Below, piece after piece: positions 45,138 to 55,052 of a stretch of 64,000 nt of DNA. This stretch comes from Psychrobacter immobilis (GTDB lineage Bacteria; Pseudomonadota; Gammaproteobacteria; Pseudomonadales; Moraxellaceae), in assembly GCA_904846265.1 (NCBI GenBank), contig CAJHAA010000004.1:1-64000 (forward strand), read 5' to 3'. Under the pieces are notes generated by a model. The model made no database searches. It saw only the letters and a program-made list of their open reading frames with translations, and was not told the origin of the DNA. Numbering within the stretch: the first letter of the stretch is position 1; every line of letters starts with the position of its first letter. The translations under genes were made by a program, and so were the position numbers.

Positions 45138-46430
45138 TTACTGAACAACCATATCTTTAGTTTGTTCAACAGTCATTGTTTTGTCACCAGTGATGATGGC
45201 ATAAACACGACGGTTCATAGCACGACCTTCTTCAGTGTCGTTTGGAGCGATTGGTTGGTCATAACCATAGCCAACTGTTGATATACGGTTTGGAGCAATA
45301 CCGAATTCGTTAGTCAACATAGATTTAACAGCAACGGCACGGGCTTCAGATAAACGTTGGTTATAACGTGCTGAAGGACCAGTTTTAGAAGCATGACCTT
45401 CGATACGTGCTGTAGAGTTAGGATACTCGCGCATCTTCTCTGCTACTTTAGCGATTTCAGGTTGATACTGTGATTTGATCGTTGATTTATCGTTATCAAA
45501 GAATACACGTAGTTCCATTTTCAGCTCATCAGTAATATCTACTGGTACTGGGCAACCGCGCTCATCTACTACGACATTCATAGGAGTGCCTGGGCATGCA
45601 TCGATGCTATCAGGTACGCCATCGCCATCAGAATCAAGATCAGATTCAATTACGACTACTGGAGTAGTATCGATAACTGGCTCTTGCATTGGTGGTACTG
45701 CTACTGTAGGTGCTAAATGGCCACCAAGTACAACTTCTAGACCGGCCAAAGCCATGCCTTCCCACCAGTTGTTATCAAAGTTATGAATCGCACGAGCTTC
45801 ACCACGTAGGCTTAAAGCGTCGTTGATACGATACATAGCACCTAGACCTAGGTTACCAATAGTATCTTTAGACTCTGCAACTTCAGTACCAGCAGTAGTA
45901 GGATTCGTCTCACCAGTTTTAGTGTAAGTTTCTTGGTTTTCTACTTTAATCTTAGATTGACCAGCACCAACCAATACATATGGCTTGAATGCGCTATCAG
46001 TATAACCAGTAAATTCTTCAGTACCGATTAAGAAGTTACCAGAAAGCATGGTTTGTTCTACGTCAAAGCGGTTAACACCAGCTTTTGCAGAATCTTCAGA
46101 AGCTTCGCCGTTTGCATTTGATACACCATACTCTACTTGGAACTGAGTAGAAGGAGTTAGTTCAATACCTAGTGCAGCACCAGTGTATAAGCTGCTTTCT
46201 TTAGCTACGCCACCATTGTCATTACCACGACCATCAGCATTAGCCATAGGGTCGCCATTGACATTCTCATACAAATTTTTACCAGTTTTCAAAATTTCGC
46301 GTTGCTCGTCATGAGCTTCGCCAGTGTAATGATAACCTAGTAACAATGGGCTAATAGTTACGCCAGCATTAGCTGCTAAAGGTGCAGCTGCTACAGCAAC
46401 CAGAGCTAGAGCAATTTTATTCAATTTCAT
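45138..46430 (-). CDS. ompA: OmpA-family outer membrane protein
   Basis: A signal peptide cleaved after AANA (residue 22) is followed by an eight-strand beta-barrel to about residue 245. A Pro-rich hinge follows, then a thrombospondin type 3-like calcium-binding motif (DSDGDGVPDSIDACP), and a C-terminal OmpA domain binding peptidoglycan (FDNDKSTI, EGHASKTG, NQRLSEARA, NRRVYAII). The 430 residues exceed the 346 of E. coli OmpA because of long barrel loops and the calcium motif, as in Pseudomonas OprF. GGAGGA gives a strong ribosome binding site, fitting an abundant protein. Confidence 0.95.
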   Translation of the reverse strand: MKLNKIALALVAVAAAPLAANAGVTISPLLLGYHYTGEAHDEQREILKTGKNLYENVNGDPMANADGRGNDNGGVAKESSLYTGAALGIELTPSTQFQVEYGVSNANGEASEDSAKAGVNRFDVEQTMLSGNFLIGTEEFTGYTDSAFKPYVLVGAGQSKIKVENQETYTKTGETNPTTAGTEVAESKDTIGNLGLGAMYRINDALSLRGEARAIHNFDNNWWEGMALAGLEVVLGGHLAPTVAVPPMQEPVIDTTPVVVIESDLDSDGDGVPDSIDACPGTPMNVVVDERGCPVPVDITDELKMELRVFFDNDKSTIKSQYQPEIAKVAEKMREYPNSTARIEGHASKTGPSARYNQRLSEARAVAVKSMLTNEFGIAPNRISTVGYGYDQPIAPNDTEEGRAMNRRVYAIITGDKTMTVEQTKDMVVQ

Positions 46431-46990
46431 GGACTTCCTCCAAAGGATAATTTGAGTGATGCATTAAGCAAAACCGCTTCTCAAGATACTCTAAAATAGA
46501 CATCTTTTACGAATTTTAAGTGACAAAGCAAAACCAATTAAGGAGTAGCTTAGCGATTATCAATTCAGTTTACAACTTTTTTCGTTAACGAGCTACACAT
46601 TATTACACGATAATGTCGTAACTAAAACACAATAACCAGCTTAAGTTACCTAGAACTAACACACCTTACGCTTTTTATCTTTTGTATGTCAGTTCACAAT
46701 AGATAGTAAACCTAACAGTATCTATTGTCTGGGCGTATTTTAGTACAGTTAGTATTTTTTCTCTATTATTAAAACCAGTCATTCACTAATTGAAACATTT
46801 TTTGACAGTAGACATATATTCTGTTTATATTATATCACTCAACATTATTTCACACATCATAAATTTGATCATTACTCCAAAATTTCGCGCGCATATTGGC
46901 TCGATTTCACGCAATGATTGGATTGAATAACATTTAAAGAAGCGAGATTGTTTTATTGAACTACACTACTTATTATAGGTAACAAGCCTC
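46431..46990. other. 560-bp divergent region between ompA and the pseudopilin gene
   Basis: The ompA side probably holds a long untranslated leader, as is common for major porins. I could not pick a promoter with confidence. No small RNA or gene is evident. Confidence 0.55.
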
Positions 46991-47716
46991 ATGGCATTGC
47001 TGCATAAAACATTATCAAGTTATAAAAAGCTCTCAGCATTTATGTTATGGGTTTTTACTTCAAATAAGCACAGGCTAGCTCAAAGCCGATTGATTCTTTA
47101 TGTGCATCACAGATATATAGTATCTCTCTATAAAAGAGCACCTAATACAAACACCAGAACAGACCCAAGCACTGTTAATAGACATAACAAGGGTTTTACG
47201 CTGGTCGAACTTATCGTCACTGTATGTGTATTAGCAATTATAGTGATGATCGTAGCCCCAGTCATACGAACACAATTAGCACGTATGGAAGCCAAACGGA
47301 TTCAAAGTCAGTTAGAGAATTCTCTTGCCTTAGCCAAGGCTGAGAGTTACATCAGAAGACAGAATGTCATTGTTTGCTTGTCTAATACTGGAGGGCGCTG
47401 CCATAGAGACAGCGATAAGACGCTTTTGTTATTCATAGATAAAAATGACAATAATCACTTTGATGCTCAGGTAGATTCATTAGTCGTTCAGCAGTCTTTA
47501 AATCCTAAATACAGTAAGTTAAGTTTACGAGTTGGGAGTCGACGCCACTACGCCAAATTTTGGGGTGATAGTGGCAAACCACGAGGACATTTTGGCCATA
47601 TAAAATACTGTCCCATCGTTGCTTATAATGAAGCAATGTATCTAATATCATTTAACCAAGGAGGTATTGTTAAACAAAAACTTAATGAAGATCATCCCAC
47701 TGAATGTGACGAATAA
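46991..47716 (+). CDS. Type IV pseudopilin, FimT/GspH-like, with a long leader
   Basis: The prepilin motif Gly68 / Phe-Thr-Leu-Val-Glu73 followed by a hydrophobic helix marks a class III signal cleaved and methylated by PilD. The rest has the GspH/FimT fold pattern, including a cysteine pair in VCLSNTGGRCHRD and a late CPIV...CDE pair that could form disulfides. Minor pilins of this type initiate assembly of type IV pili or type II secretion pseudopili. The predicted leader is 67-68 residues, far longer than the usual 6-25, and no in-frame ATG lies closer than codon 18. The true start may be downstream at a GTG, or the leader is really long. No other pilus gene is adjacent. Confidence 0.82.
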   Translation: MALLHKTLSSYKKLSAFMLWVFTSNKHRLAQSRLILYVHHRYIVSLYKRAPNTNTRTDPSTVNRHNKGFTLVELIVTVCVLAIIVMIVAPVIRTQLARMEAKRIQSQLENSLALAKAESYIRRQNVIVCLSNTGGRCHRDSDKTLLLFIDKNDNNHFDAQVDSLVVQQSLNPKYSKLSLRVGSRRHYAKFWGDSGKPRGHFGHIKYCPIVAYNEAMYLISFNQGGIVKQKLNEDHPTECDE

Positions 47717-47752
47717 GAAATTACTAATGGTATAAGTTACCACTCACATAAA

Positions 47753-48165
47753 TTACCAATGATATTTTTTAATATATTCTATCAACCAAGTGGTCTTCCC
47801 TGCGACATCAAGACTGCCTTCTGTTGTCAACTCTGCTCGTTTTTCAGGTACTAAACATAGCCAAAATGGTTTGACGTCACAAGCAATCGCTAATATCTCA
47901 TTGGTAGCGGCGATCTCTAAATTCATTCTAGTCGTCAACTTCCCTGCTATCTCATAAACATCTGCGTCTTGATATAACGAAGATCTTCGCGTAAATGGAT
48001 AGTAATACCATCTGCTCCCGCCTTCTCTTACCAAAGAGCGGTGGCTAAAGGGCTTGGATAACTAACCCCACGCGCTTAACGCAGAGTTGCTACGTGATCA
48101 ATGTTTATACTTAATAAAGGTTTTTGCAAAGGGTTGTTAGATGAAGGTAATGAAGCAGTGGTCAT
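47753..48165 (-). pseudogene. pdxJ: Decayed pdxJ (pyridoxine 5'-phosphate synthase) remnant
   Basis: Read on the minus strand from an ATG at 48165, the translation runs SINIDHVATLR, then a stop at codon 30 (48076-48078), [14 protein letters not shown], a second stop at codon 46 (48028-48030), and [18 protein letters not shown] one-base deletion near 47968-47974 then shifts the frame, and [19 protein letters not shown] plus [12 protein letters not shown] continue in the other frame. These are the N-terminal motifs of PdxJ in correct order. Homology ends after LDVAG, near 47798, so about 130 C-terminal residues are gone. The position directly downstream of recO is the normal place of pdxJ. The 93-codon open frame at 47753-48034 is only part of this remnant. 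The gene cannot make a working enzyme. Confidence 0.9.
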
Positions 48166-48283
48166 AAGAGATTTTTTTGATAACGAAACCCAATCGACTG
48201 ATCAACGGTACAAGAATATGAAACTTTAGACAGTCTCAGCACCAATCAGATTGGTTATAGCACTTTGAGAGTAGCACTATTAT

Positions 48284-49060
48284 TTATTGGTAACGCTGTT
48301 GCTGCTGCCATAGTAGGCGGCTTTGCAATGGTTGATAATCCAGTAAATGGTCAATAAGCTGTCGATGGATTTTTGACCAATTATTTAAGGTTTTGTCAGT
48401 AATACCTAACTGCGTCATTGCGATAATATCAGTACCTTTAAAAAAAAATTGCCCCATAGTATTGTCTAAATGCTCAGTCTGTATATCATTCTGCAAGACA
48501 GGCACTAAACCAACATCAGGTAAAAAACGATAAGAATCGTCAGGCTGAATGATGTTTTCAATACTATCGTGCGTCAATATTAAGCTAAAACCCAACTCAT
48601 TGAATAAATGCTGCTCAAATTGGCGCAAGCACAACCGTAATTCGTTGGCGCTCAAAGGTCGTCTAAGCTGAGACAGACTGTCCTGGTAATGTAGCCATAA
48701 TACTAGCATTGGGTCTTCGGTCGACAACAACCGCCATAGTATTTCGTTTAAATACAACGCTGCATATTGATGTTGACCTGTAATATTTTCGTAGGGCAGT
48801 GTTTCTACAACAGTGGCAATGCCATCATCTTTTGCTATGCCTATTTGAGTTGTGTGTTGCGATGCAATACTGATCTGACTAAACGTTTTTAAATCGCGTT
48901 TACCAGTGGCAAAGAGCTGCAATGGCATGAACAATGGCGCGCCTTTTTTCCCAATACCATGGATCACGCCATGTTGCTGAGAAAAAAGATAATATAAGGC
49001 ACGCTTTTCTTGATAAGGACGCTGATGCAATAAATAACCGATTAACGCTTCATTGCGCAT
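48284..49060 (-). CDS. recO: DNA repair protein RecO
   Basis: RecO anneals SSB-coated DNA and helps load RecA with RecR. The N-terminal OB fold (EALIGYLLHQRPYQEKRAL and GIGKKGA) and the helical C-terminal half (LRQFEQHLFNELGF) match the family. No zinc-binding cysteines are present, as in other gammaproteobacterial RecO. The 258 residues are close to E. coli (242). It follows era by 56 bp, the standard era-recO order. Confidence 0.9.
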   Translation of the reverse strand: MRNEALIGYLLHQRPYQEKRALYYLFSQQHGVIHGIGKKGAPLFMPLQLFATGKRDLKTFSQISIASQHTTQIGIAKDDGIATVVETLPYENITGQHQYAALYLNEILWRLLSTEDPMLVLWLHYQDSLSQLRRPLSANELRLCLRQFEQHLFNELGFSLILTHDSIENIIQPDDSYRFLPDVGLVPVLQNDIQTEHLDNTMGQFFFKGTDIIAMTQLGITDKTLNNWSKIHRQLIDHLLDYQPLQSRLLWQQQQRYQ

Positions 49061-49116
49061 TTTTTATCACCTCAGCATCAAAACCATAGAAAAGTGATTC
49101 AAGCGCTATTCTTCAA

Positions 49117-50229
49117 TCAATATCCTAAGCTAGTCAATGCACGTTCGTCATCAGACCAGCCACGTTTCACTTTCACCCACAGTGTCAGCATGATTTTTTT
49201 ATCAAACAACTGCTCCATATCTTTACGAGCATCCATACCCACTTGCTTAATACGCTGACCTTTATCACCAATTACAATGGCTTTTTGACCACTACGTTCA
49301 ACATAAATAGTCGCATCGATGAAAGTACAAGCCTTACGTGGACGCCCTGTCTTTGGATCGGTGTGCGCAGGCTCATCTTTGAACCCATCAATCTGTACAG
49401 TTAAGTCATATGGCACTTCGTCACCAGCGCTACGCATGATTTTTTCGCGGATAATTTCACTGGCCAAAAATCGTTCTGAGCGGTCAGTAATTTGCTCGGT
49501 ATCATAGATAGGAGCAGCAATAGGCAGGTGTGAAGCAATCACTTCTTGTAGACGATCTAGGTTTTGGTTTTTTAAGGCAGATACTGGTACGATATCGGCA
49601 AAATCAAAACTGTCATTAAACGTCTCAATCAACGGCAACACGCTGCCTTTATCTTTTAAGGTATCAGATTTGTTAATAACCAATACCACATTTAAATTGG
49701 TGTCGCCAAGCTTTTGTAGAACCAACAAATCATCATCACGCCATTGATCTGAATCAACAACGAATAATACCAAATCAACATCTACTAATGCAGATACCGC
49801 AGCTTTATTCATACGCTCATTAATAGCACGTACTTCATTGCGATGAATACCCGGCGTGTCAACGAATACTGCCTGCATCTCATGATTTGACAAAATACCG
49901 TGGATACGGTGACGAGTCGTTTGCGGCTTACGTGATGTAATAGACAGCTTTTGACCCAATAAGTGATTCATCAAAGTCGATTTACCAACGTTTGGACGTC
50001 CAACGATCGCGACATAACCTGCTTTAAAATCATCAGCAATACCTGCATGGCTACTAGGGGCAAAGAATTCTTCAATTGCCATATCGTTGTCTAGAGTAAT
50101 ATCTTCTGCTTGATTGATACCATCGTTAGTAGTATCGATATTATCTTGGTTTTGATTCAATTCTGTGTTTTCGGTCATATTTTTGGCATTATCTTCATCG
50201 TTGGATGGCAAGTCAGTACGATTGCTCAT
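49117..50229 (-). CDS. era: GTPase Era
   Basis: Era binds GTP and the 3' end of 16S rRNA during 30S assembly. G1 is GRPNVGKST (about residues 77-85), G3 is DTPGIH, G4 is NKSD. The C-terminal KH domain has VIGDKGQRIKQVG and ends LTSLGY. The protein is 370 residues against 301 in E. coli; the excess is an acidic Asn/Asp-rich N-terminal extension of about 66 residues. I keep the first ATG because AGGA lies eight to nine bases upstream; an internal start at the Met near residue 49 is the alternative. It is in the order rnc-era-recO. Confidence 0.96.
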   Translation of the reverse strand: MSNRTDLPSNDEDNAKNMTENTELNQNQDNIDTTNDGINQAEDITLDNDMAIEEFFAPSSHAGIADDFKAGYVAIVGRPNVGKSTLMNHLLGQKLSITSRKPQTTRHRIHGILSNHEMQAVFVDTPGIHRNEVRAINERMNKAAVSALVDVDLVLFVVDSDQWRDDDLLVLQKLGDTNLNVVLVINKSDTLKDKGSVLPLIETFNDSFDFADIVPVSALKNQNLDRLQEVIASHLPIAAPIYDTEQITDRSERFLASEIIREKIMRSAGDEVPYDLTVQIDGFKDEPAHTDPKTGRPRKACTFIDATIYVERSGQKAIVIGDKGQRIKQVGMDARKDMEQLFDKKIMLTLWVKVKRGWSDDERALTSLGY

Positions 50230-50443
50230 AGGTTAATCCTATAGAATTTATACCCAGTTAAATGGTGCTTAATGATGTATTGGCTGTATTAGCACTAAAA
50301 AAGCAAAACCATTATCGGCTGGGAAATATTTAAGGTTTTGAAATGTGTGACGTTTACGCTAATTCAAATAAACGACTCTTAAAACGTCACTTAACATATA
50401 TTGTCAAAAAAAGTGGTATGTGCGATCCATAGGTTAATCCTAG

Positions 50444-51241
50444 TTAGGATCGCTTTTTAGCTGAGCTCGGCAGTTTATGCAATTGGTTAATCATTAGTTC
50501 TGCTGCTTTTTGTTCAGCGATACGGCGGCTCTCACCAGATTCAGTAATATCAACACAGTTATTGATATTAACATGGCAACGTACAACAAAAATTTGATGC
50601 GGCGCGTTACCACGTGTTTCCATCAGCTCATAATGTGGCAGATCAAACTGCTTAGATTGTAGCCACTCTTGCAATCGACTCTTGGCATCTTTTAAGGCTT
50701 TTTGGTCATTAACGTTGTCAATCAAATCACCATACCATGAGAGAACACAATCGCGAGTAATATCCAAATCTTGGCTGTCTAAATAAATAGCACCAATCAA
50801 AGACTCCACGGCATCAGCCAATATAGAAGCGCGATTGCGCCCACCACCTTTACGCTCACCTATCCCTAATATCAGATGATTAGAGAGCTCTAAGTTTTGC
50901 GCAATAATGACCAATGATTCTTGACGTACCAAGGTGGCACGCATACGAGTCAAGCGACCCTCATTTTGGCTAGGATAGCGATGATATAAAGCCTCACCCA
51001 CAATCATTCCTAACAGAGCGTCTCCTAAAAACTCTAAACGCTCATAATTTTTTTTGCTATCAAATGAGCGGTGTGTCAACGCAAGTTTGGGAAGACTCAA
51101 GTCCTTAAACACATAGCCTAACTTGCGTGTTAATACGGCTAATTGCTGAATAAATTCTGAGCTAACAATCAGCGTGTCGACAGACGTGCTATTTTGTTGA
51201 GGAGTAGGAATCGCTTGGGAATGCTGCAAAGTTGGTTTCAT
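50444..51241 (-). CDS. rnc: Ribonuclease III
   Basis: This double-strand-specific endonuclease processes rRNA precursors and regulates mRNAs. The catalytic domain carries ERLEFLGDALLG and the second acidic site ADAVESLIGAIYLD; the C-terminal double-stranded RNA-binding domain spans about residues 185-258 (LQEWLQSKQ, RIAEQKAAELMI). The 265 residues include an N-terminal extension of about 30 compared with E. coli (226). It is between the DUF4845 gene and era, as in the lepAB-rnc-era operon. Confidence 0.97.
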   Translation of the reverse strand: MKPTLQHSQAIPTPQQNSTSVDTLIVSSEFIQQLAVLTRKLGYVFKDLSLPKLALTHRSFDSKKNYERLEFLGDALLGMIVGEALYHRYPSQNEGRLTRMRATLVRQESLVIIAQNLELSNHLILGIGERKGGGRNRASILADAVESLIGAIYLDSQDLDITRDCVLSWYGDLIDNVNDQKALKDAKSRLQEWLQSKQFDLPHYELMETRGNAPHQIFVVRCHVNINNCVDITESGESRRIAEQKAAELMINQLHKLPSSAKKRS

Positions 51242-51361
51242 GCGTGGCTTGTGGTTATCCCTTCTGTTTTACTGATTTGGTTAGTAATAGTATGGATTAA
51301 TAAATATTATAAAAACATTTAGATATTAAAAAGTTTAAGAATGATCTAACACTCTTTTTAG

Positions 51362-51754
51362 TTACTCTGCTGTTGTCATATCGATATCACCTTCGAAGCG
51401 ATTAACGATATCAACATTATCAAAGAAATTGTTGGTGACTGCATATTCTTTACGAATAGCCAATTGTCCCGTCTTTTTATCAATAAAAGTCAATACGTCT
51501 TCCGCCTGAGTATCATAATCAGCATTAATAGATAACTGTCTATTAACACGCTCGACAAACTGTTTGGCCGTCTCATTATTATTATTTGCCTCCTTAAGCT
51601 GTGCGCTTAAGGTCTTGGTCAATTGATAATCACCAATCTGAGCAGGTATGATAGCAACCATCAATTTGGCAGCAACTCCTAACACAAGAATAATTAAAAC
51701 GATACTCGTTACGCTAGCACCACGCTGTGTGGCGATTCCAGATAATTGCTGCAC
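51362..51754 (-). CDS. DUF4845 membrane protein
   Basis: A 130-residue protein with one N-terminal membrane helix (about 14-36) preceded by a Gly/Ala/Ser-containing pilin-like start (QRGASVTSIVLIILVLG). The rest is a soluble domain, presumably periplasmic. DUF4845 proteins are regularly encoded between lepB and rnc in Pseudomonas and relatives and have no assigned function. The position and size match that group. Confidence 0.85.
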   Translation of the reverse strand: MQQLSGIATQRGASVTSIVLIILVLGVAAKLMVAIIPAQIGDYQLTKTLSAQLKEANNNNETAKQFVERVNRQLSINADYDTQAEDVLTFIDKKTGQLAIRKEYAVTNNFFDNVDIVNRFEGDIDMTTAE

Positions 51755-51900
51755 TATGATATCCCTCTACTGGTAAACAACTATTTTTTAGGAGCTACCG
51801 AAATACTAGGTAGCCGTTTATTAGATAGCAACAATATTAGCATAAAACTATTATCGATAAATCAACCAATAGAGCGTCTCATAATCTTAATTACATAATC

Positions 51901-52803
51901 TTAATCAATAGTACCATTGCGTTCAAAGGTTGGTAAATTAAGTCCGGGTGGCTTATGCATCCAGATATAAACCGCTTTACCCGCTAAATTCTCATCAGGA
52001 ACAAACCCCCAAAACCGACCATCAGCACTACGATCACGGTTATCACCCATCACAAAATACTGACCTTCTGGAACGCTAATACGCCATTTGGTACCTGCTG
52101 AGCTAACCACCTCTGGCGATTGCTGCTGCAAAAATGGTGCATATTGAGAGCTATTCATACCATTTAAGTAACGAACGAGATGCTTGTTTTCACCTTGTGT
52201 TTCCTGAAAGTATTGCGCCTCACCCTCTTCTTGCTCACCCATCGCTGCCGCACTGTCTTCGGTCAGTACTTGCCCTGGACCGATTTGTCCTGGTAAATAA
52301 AGCTGTGAGGTCAACTCAGGGTTTGCCACAAATTCAACAGGCTTAGTATCAACTGGGATATCATTGATAGAAAGTGTCCCTTGATCATAACTAACAGTAT
52401 CACCAGGCAAGCCAATGACACGCTTAATATAATAAATACTTGGATTTTCAGGATAGCGGAATACCGCCACATCACCATGCTCAGGCGCGCCCGTATCCAG
52501 CACTTTGTTATACGTCAGCGGTAGGCGCACCCCGTAGGCATACTTATTAACCGCAATAAAATCGCCCGTATATAATGTCGGCACCATAGAAGATGAAGGG
52601 ATATTAAAAGGCTCAATCAAAAACGAGCGTACTATTAACACCACTGCCAATACGGGGAAAAAATCATAAGCCCAGCGTACCAAGAGACTTTCTTGACCAC
52701 GCCCGCGAGTTTTACGCTGCTTGAAGGTAAGCTTATCTAATAGCCAAATAATACCCAAACCAATGGTTAATGGTACTAAAATTAAATTAAAATCAAAATC
52801 CAT
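51901..52803 (-). CDS. lepB: Signal peptidase I
   Basis: This inner-membrane serine/lysine protease removes type I signal peptides. The catalytic pair is Ser72 (IPSSSMVPT) and Lys127 (YYIKRVIGLPGD), and box E is MGDNRDRSADGRFWG. Two transmembrane helices lie at about 5-23 and 48-63. A polar insertion rich in Glu/Gln follows the lysine box. The ATG at 52803 (300 aa) is preferred to a TTG two codons upstream. It lies between lepA and the DUF4845 gene, the standard operon. Confidence 0.97.
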   Translation of the reverse strand: MDFDFNLILVPLTIGLGIIWLLDKLTFKQRKTRGRGQESLLVRWAYDFFPVLAVVLIVRSFLIEPFNIPSSSMVPTLYTGDFIAVNKYAYGVRLPLTYNKVLDTGAPEHGDVAVFRYPENPSIYYIKRVIGLPGDTVSYDQGTLSINDIPVDTKPVEFVANPELTSQLYLPGQIGPGQVLTEDSAAAMGEQEEGEAQYFQETQGENKHLVRYLNGMNSSQYAPFLQQQSPEVVSSAGTKWRISVPEGQYFVMGDNRDRSADGRFWGFVPDENLAGKAVYIWMHKPPGLNLPTFERNGTID

Positions 52804-52906
52804 ACTCAATTGCCTATTAACGAGCGACTTATCTGGCTATCTATACTATCAACTGCGCCACTAATGACACAAAAAAACTATCGTTGACCAGTCAATTAGT
52901 AATGAC

Positions 52907-54703
52907 TTACTCAACCTGCAATACCGCTAAGAAGGCTTCTTGTGGAATCTCCACATTACCGACTTGCTTCATACGTTTTTTACCCGCTTTTTGCTTAGAC
53001 AATAGCTTTTTCTTACGCGACACATCACCGCCATAACACTTAGCTAAGACGTCTTTACGCATGGCTTTCACTGTACTACGCCCAATAATTTGGCTACCAA
53101 TCGCCGCCTGAATCGCCACATCAAACATCTGACGCGGAATCAACTCTTTCATCTTAGTCACCAACGCATTACCACGATAGCGTGATTGGGTTTCATGCAC
53201 AATCATGGCCAGCGCATCAACTTTTTCGCCGTTAATCAGTACGTCTACCTTAACCAATTTATCGACTTGATAACGCTCAAAATTATAATCAAGCGAGGCA
53301 AATCCGCGTGATACCGATTTTAGACGGTCAAAAAAGTCCATGACCACCTCTCCCATCGGAATATCAAAGATCAGCTGTACTTGACGACCCATAAAACGCA
53401 TATCTACCTGTACGCCGCGGCGCTCGATACACAAGGTCATCACATTACCAAGATAATCCTGTGGTACTAAAATCTGACAACGGGCAATTGGCTCACGGAA
53501 CTCTTCGATATTATTGGGTTCAGGCAATCTTGATGGGTTATCAACGTAGATAATACTGCCATCTTTTTTTACAATCTCATAGATAACTGACGGCGCAGTG
53601 GTAATCAAATCCAAGTCATATTCGCGCTCTAAACGCTCTTGGATAATCTCCATGTGCAGCATGCCAAGGAAACCACAACGGAAACCAAAACCTAGCGCAT
53701 CGGAGGTATCAGGCTCGAAGAACAATGAGGCATCGTTGATTTGCAGCTTTTGCAGCGCTTCACGGAATTTTTCAAAATCTGTCGATTCAACAGGGAACAT
53801 ACCGGCATAGACTTGCGGAGTAATCTGTTTAAAACCTGGAATACGCTCAACGTCTGGCGTTTTAGAATGAGTAATCGTATCACCCACTGGCGCGCCAGCG
53901 ATATCTTTGATACCAGCAATAATAAAACCGACTTCACCCGCCTCCAAGATACCCGTATCGACAGGCTTAGGCGTAAAGACACCGATCGAGCCGACTAAAT
54001 GCGATTCTTTGGTTGATTTGATATAAAGTTTATCACCTTTTCGGATAGTACCTTCACGTACCCGAACTAAAGACACAACGCCTAGATAGTTATCAAACCA
54101 AGAGTCAATAATTAATGCTTGTAGTGGCGCCTCACGATCACCAGTCGGTGCAGGGATAAATTCAACCAATGCTTCTAGCAGTTTATCGACGCCCAAACCC
54201 GACTTAGCAGAAACTCGTGGCGCATCAACTGCGTCAATCCCAATGATGTCTTCAATCTCTTGAATAACGCGTTCTGGCTCGACTTGTGGCAAATCAATTT
54301 TATTTAATACCGCCATGACTTCTAGACCCTGATCAACGGCAGTATAGCAGTTGGCCACGGACTGAGCTTCCACCCCTTGCGCAGCATCAACGACCAATAG
54401 CGCCCCTTCACAAGCGGCTAGTGAACGCGATACCTCGTATGAGAAGTCAACGTGTCCTGGAGTATCGATAAAGTTGAGCTGATAGCGCTCACCATTAGGA
54501 TGATCGTAGAATAAAGTTACCGACTGCGCTTTAATGGTGATACCGCGCTCACGCTCAATATCCATGGAGTCAAGTACTTGCGCCTGCATCTCGCGATCTT
54601 GCAAGGCACCGCACATTTGAATAAAACGATCAGCAAGCGTCGACTTGCCATGATCAATGTGGGCAATGATTGAAAAGTTACGAATATTTGCTAATGCAGT
54701 CAC
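52907..54703 (-). CDS. lepA: Elongation factor 4 (LepA)
   Basis: A translational GTPase related to EF-G that acts during 30S biogenesis or ribosome back-translocation. G1 is [10 protein letters not shown]2 includes ERGITIK, G3 is DTPGHVD, G4 is NKID. The LepA-specific C-terminal domain ends with [17 protein letters not shown] and QEAFLAVL. The 598 residues match E. coli (599). It is the first gene of the lepA-lepB-DUF4845-rnc-era-recO unit. Confidence 0.98.
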   Translation of the reverse strand: MTALANIRNFSIIAHIDHGKSTLADRFIQMCGALQDREMQAQVLDSMDIERERGITIKAQSVTLFYDHPNGERYQLNFIDTPGHVDFSYEVSRSLAACEGALLVVDAAQGVEAQSVANCYTAVDQGLEVMAVLNKIDLPQVEPERVIQEIEDIIGIDAVDAPRVSAKSGLGVDKLLEALVEFIPAPTGDREAPLQALIIDSWFDNYLGVVSLVRVREGTIRKGDKLYIKSTKESHLVGSIGVFTPKPVDTGILEAGEVGFIIAGIKDIAGAPVGDTITHSKTPDVERIPGFKQITPQVYAGMFPVESTDFEKFREALQKLQINDASLFFEPDTSDALGFGFRCGFLGMLHMEIIQERLEREYDLDLITTAPSVIYEIVKKDGSIIYVDNPSRLPEPNNIEEFREPIARCQILVPQDYLGNVMTLCIERRGVQVDMRFMGRQVQLIFDIPMGEVVMDFFDRLKSVSRGFASLDYNFERYQVDKLVKVDVLINGEKVDALAMIVHETQSRYRGNALVTKMKELIPRQMFDVAIQAAIGSQIIGRSTVKAMRKDVLAKCYGGDVSRKKKLLSKQKAGKKRMKQVGNVEIPQEAFLAVLQVE

Positions 54704-55052
54704 AAAGCGCCTACTAAATTAAGGGTGATAGAATAATAAAATTAAGAAATAAATACTGTCAGGCGCAACCGCTAAAATAGCTGTCCATCGCTGAGGAGAA
54801 AATAATTAGAATCAGCTTATTTGCCAATATTATCATCTCCAATCAACCGCTCAGGACTTCAACTCTTACGCGCAGGCATGAAAGAGTATTCTAGCAGTTT
54901 TCTATCATAAAGTAAGGCGATTTTATTAGCAGAGGGATGATTTACAAGTGAAGTTACGAGCGGATAACTGTACAGATAGAAAGTGAGCGGCTTGATCGCA
55001 CCTTATTCACTTCGACAAGACTCATGCTAACTGGATATGAACAATCAATAAT
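54704..55052. other. Intergenic region between the capsule cluster and lepA
   Basis: About 349 bp that should carry the lepA operon promoter and the 3' end of the kps transcript. I see no strong terminator after kpsS and no gene. Confidence 0.5.

Noticed and set aside
47753..48034. 93-codon open frame as an independent small gene
   Set aside because: Its sequence is the middle of a frame-shifted pdxJ; the N-terminal PdxJ motifs continue upstream in another frame with stops.
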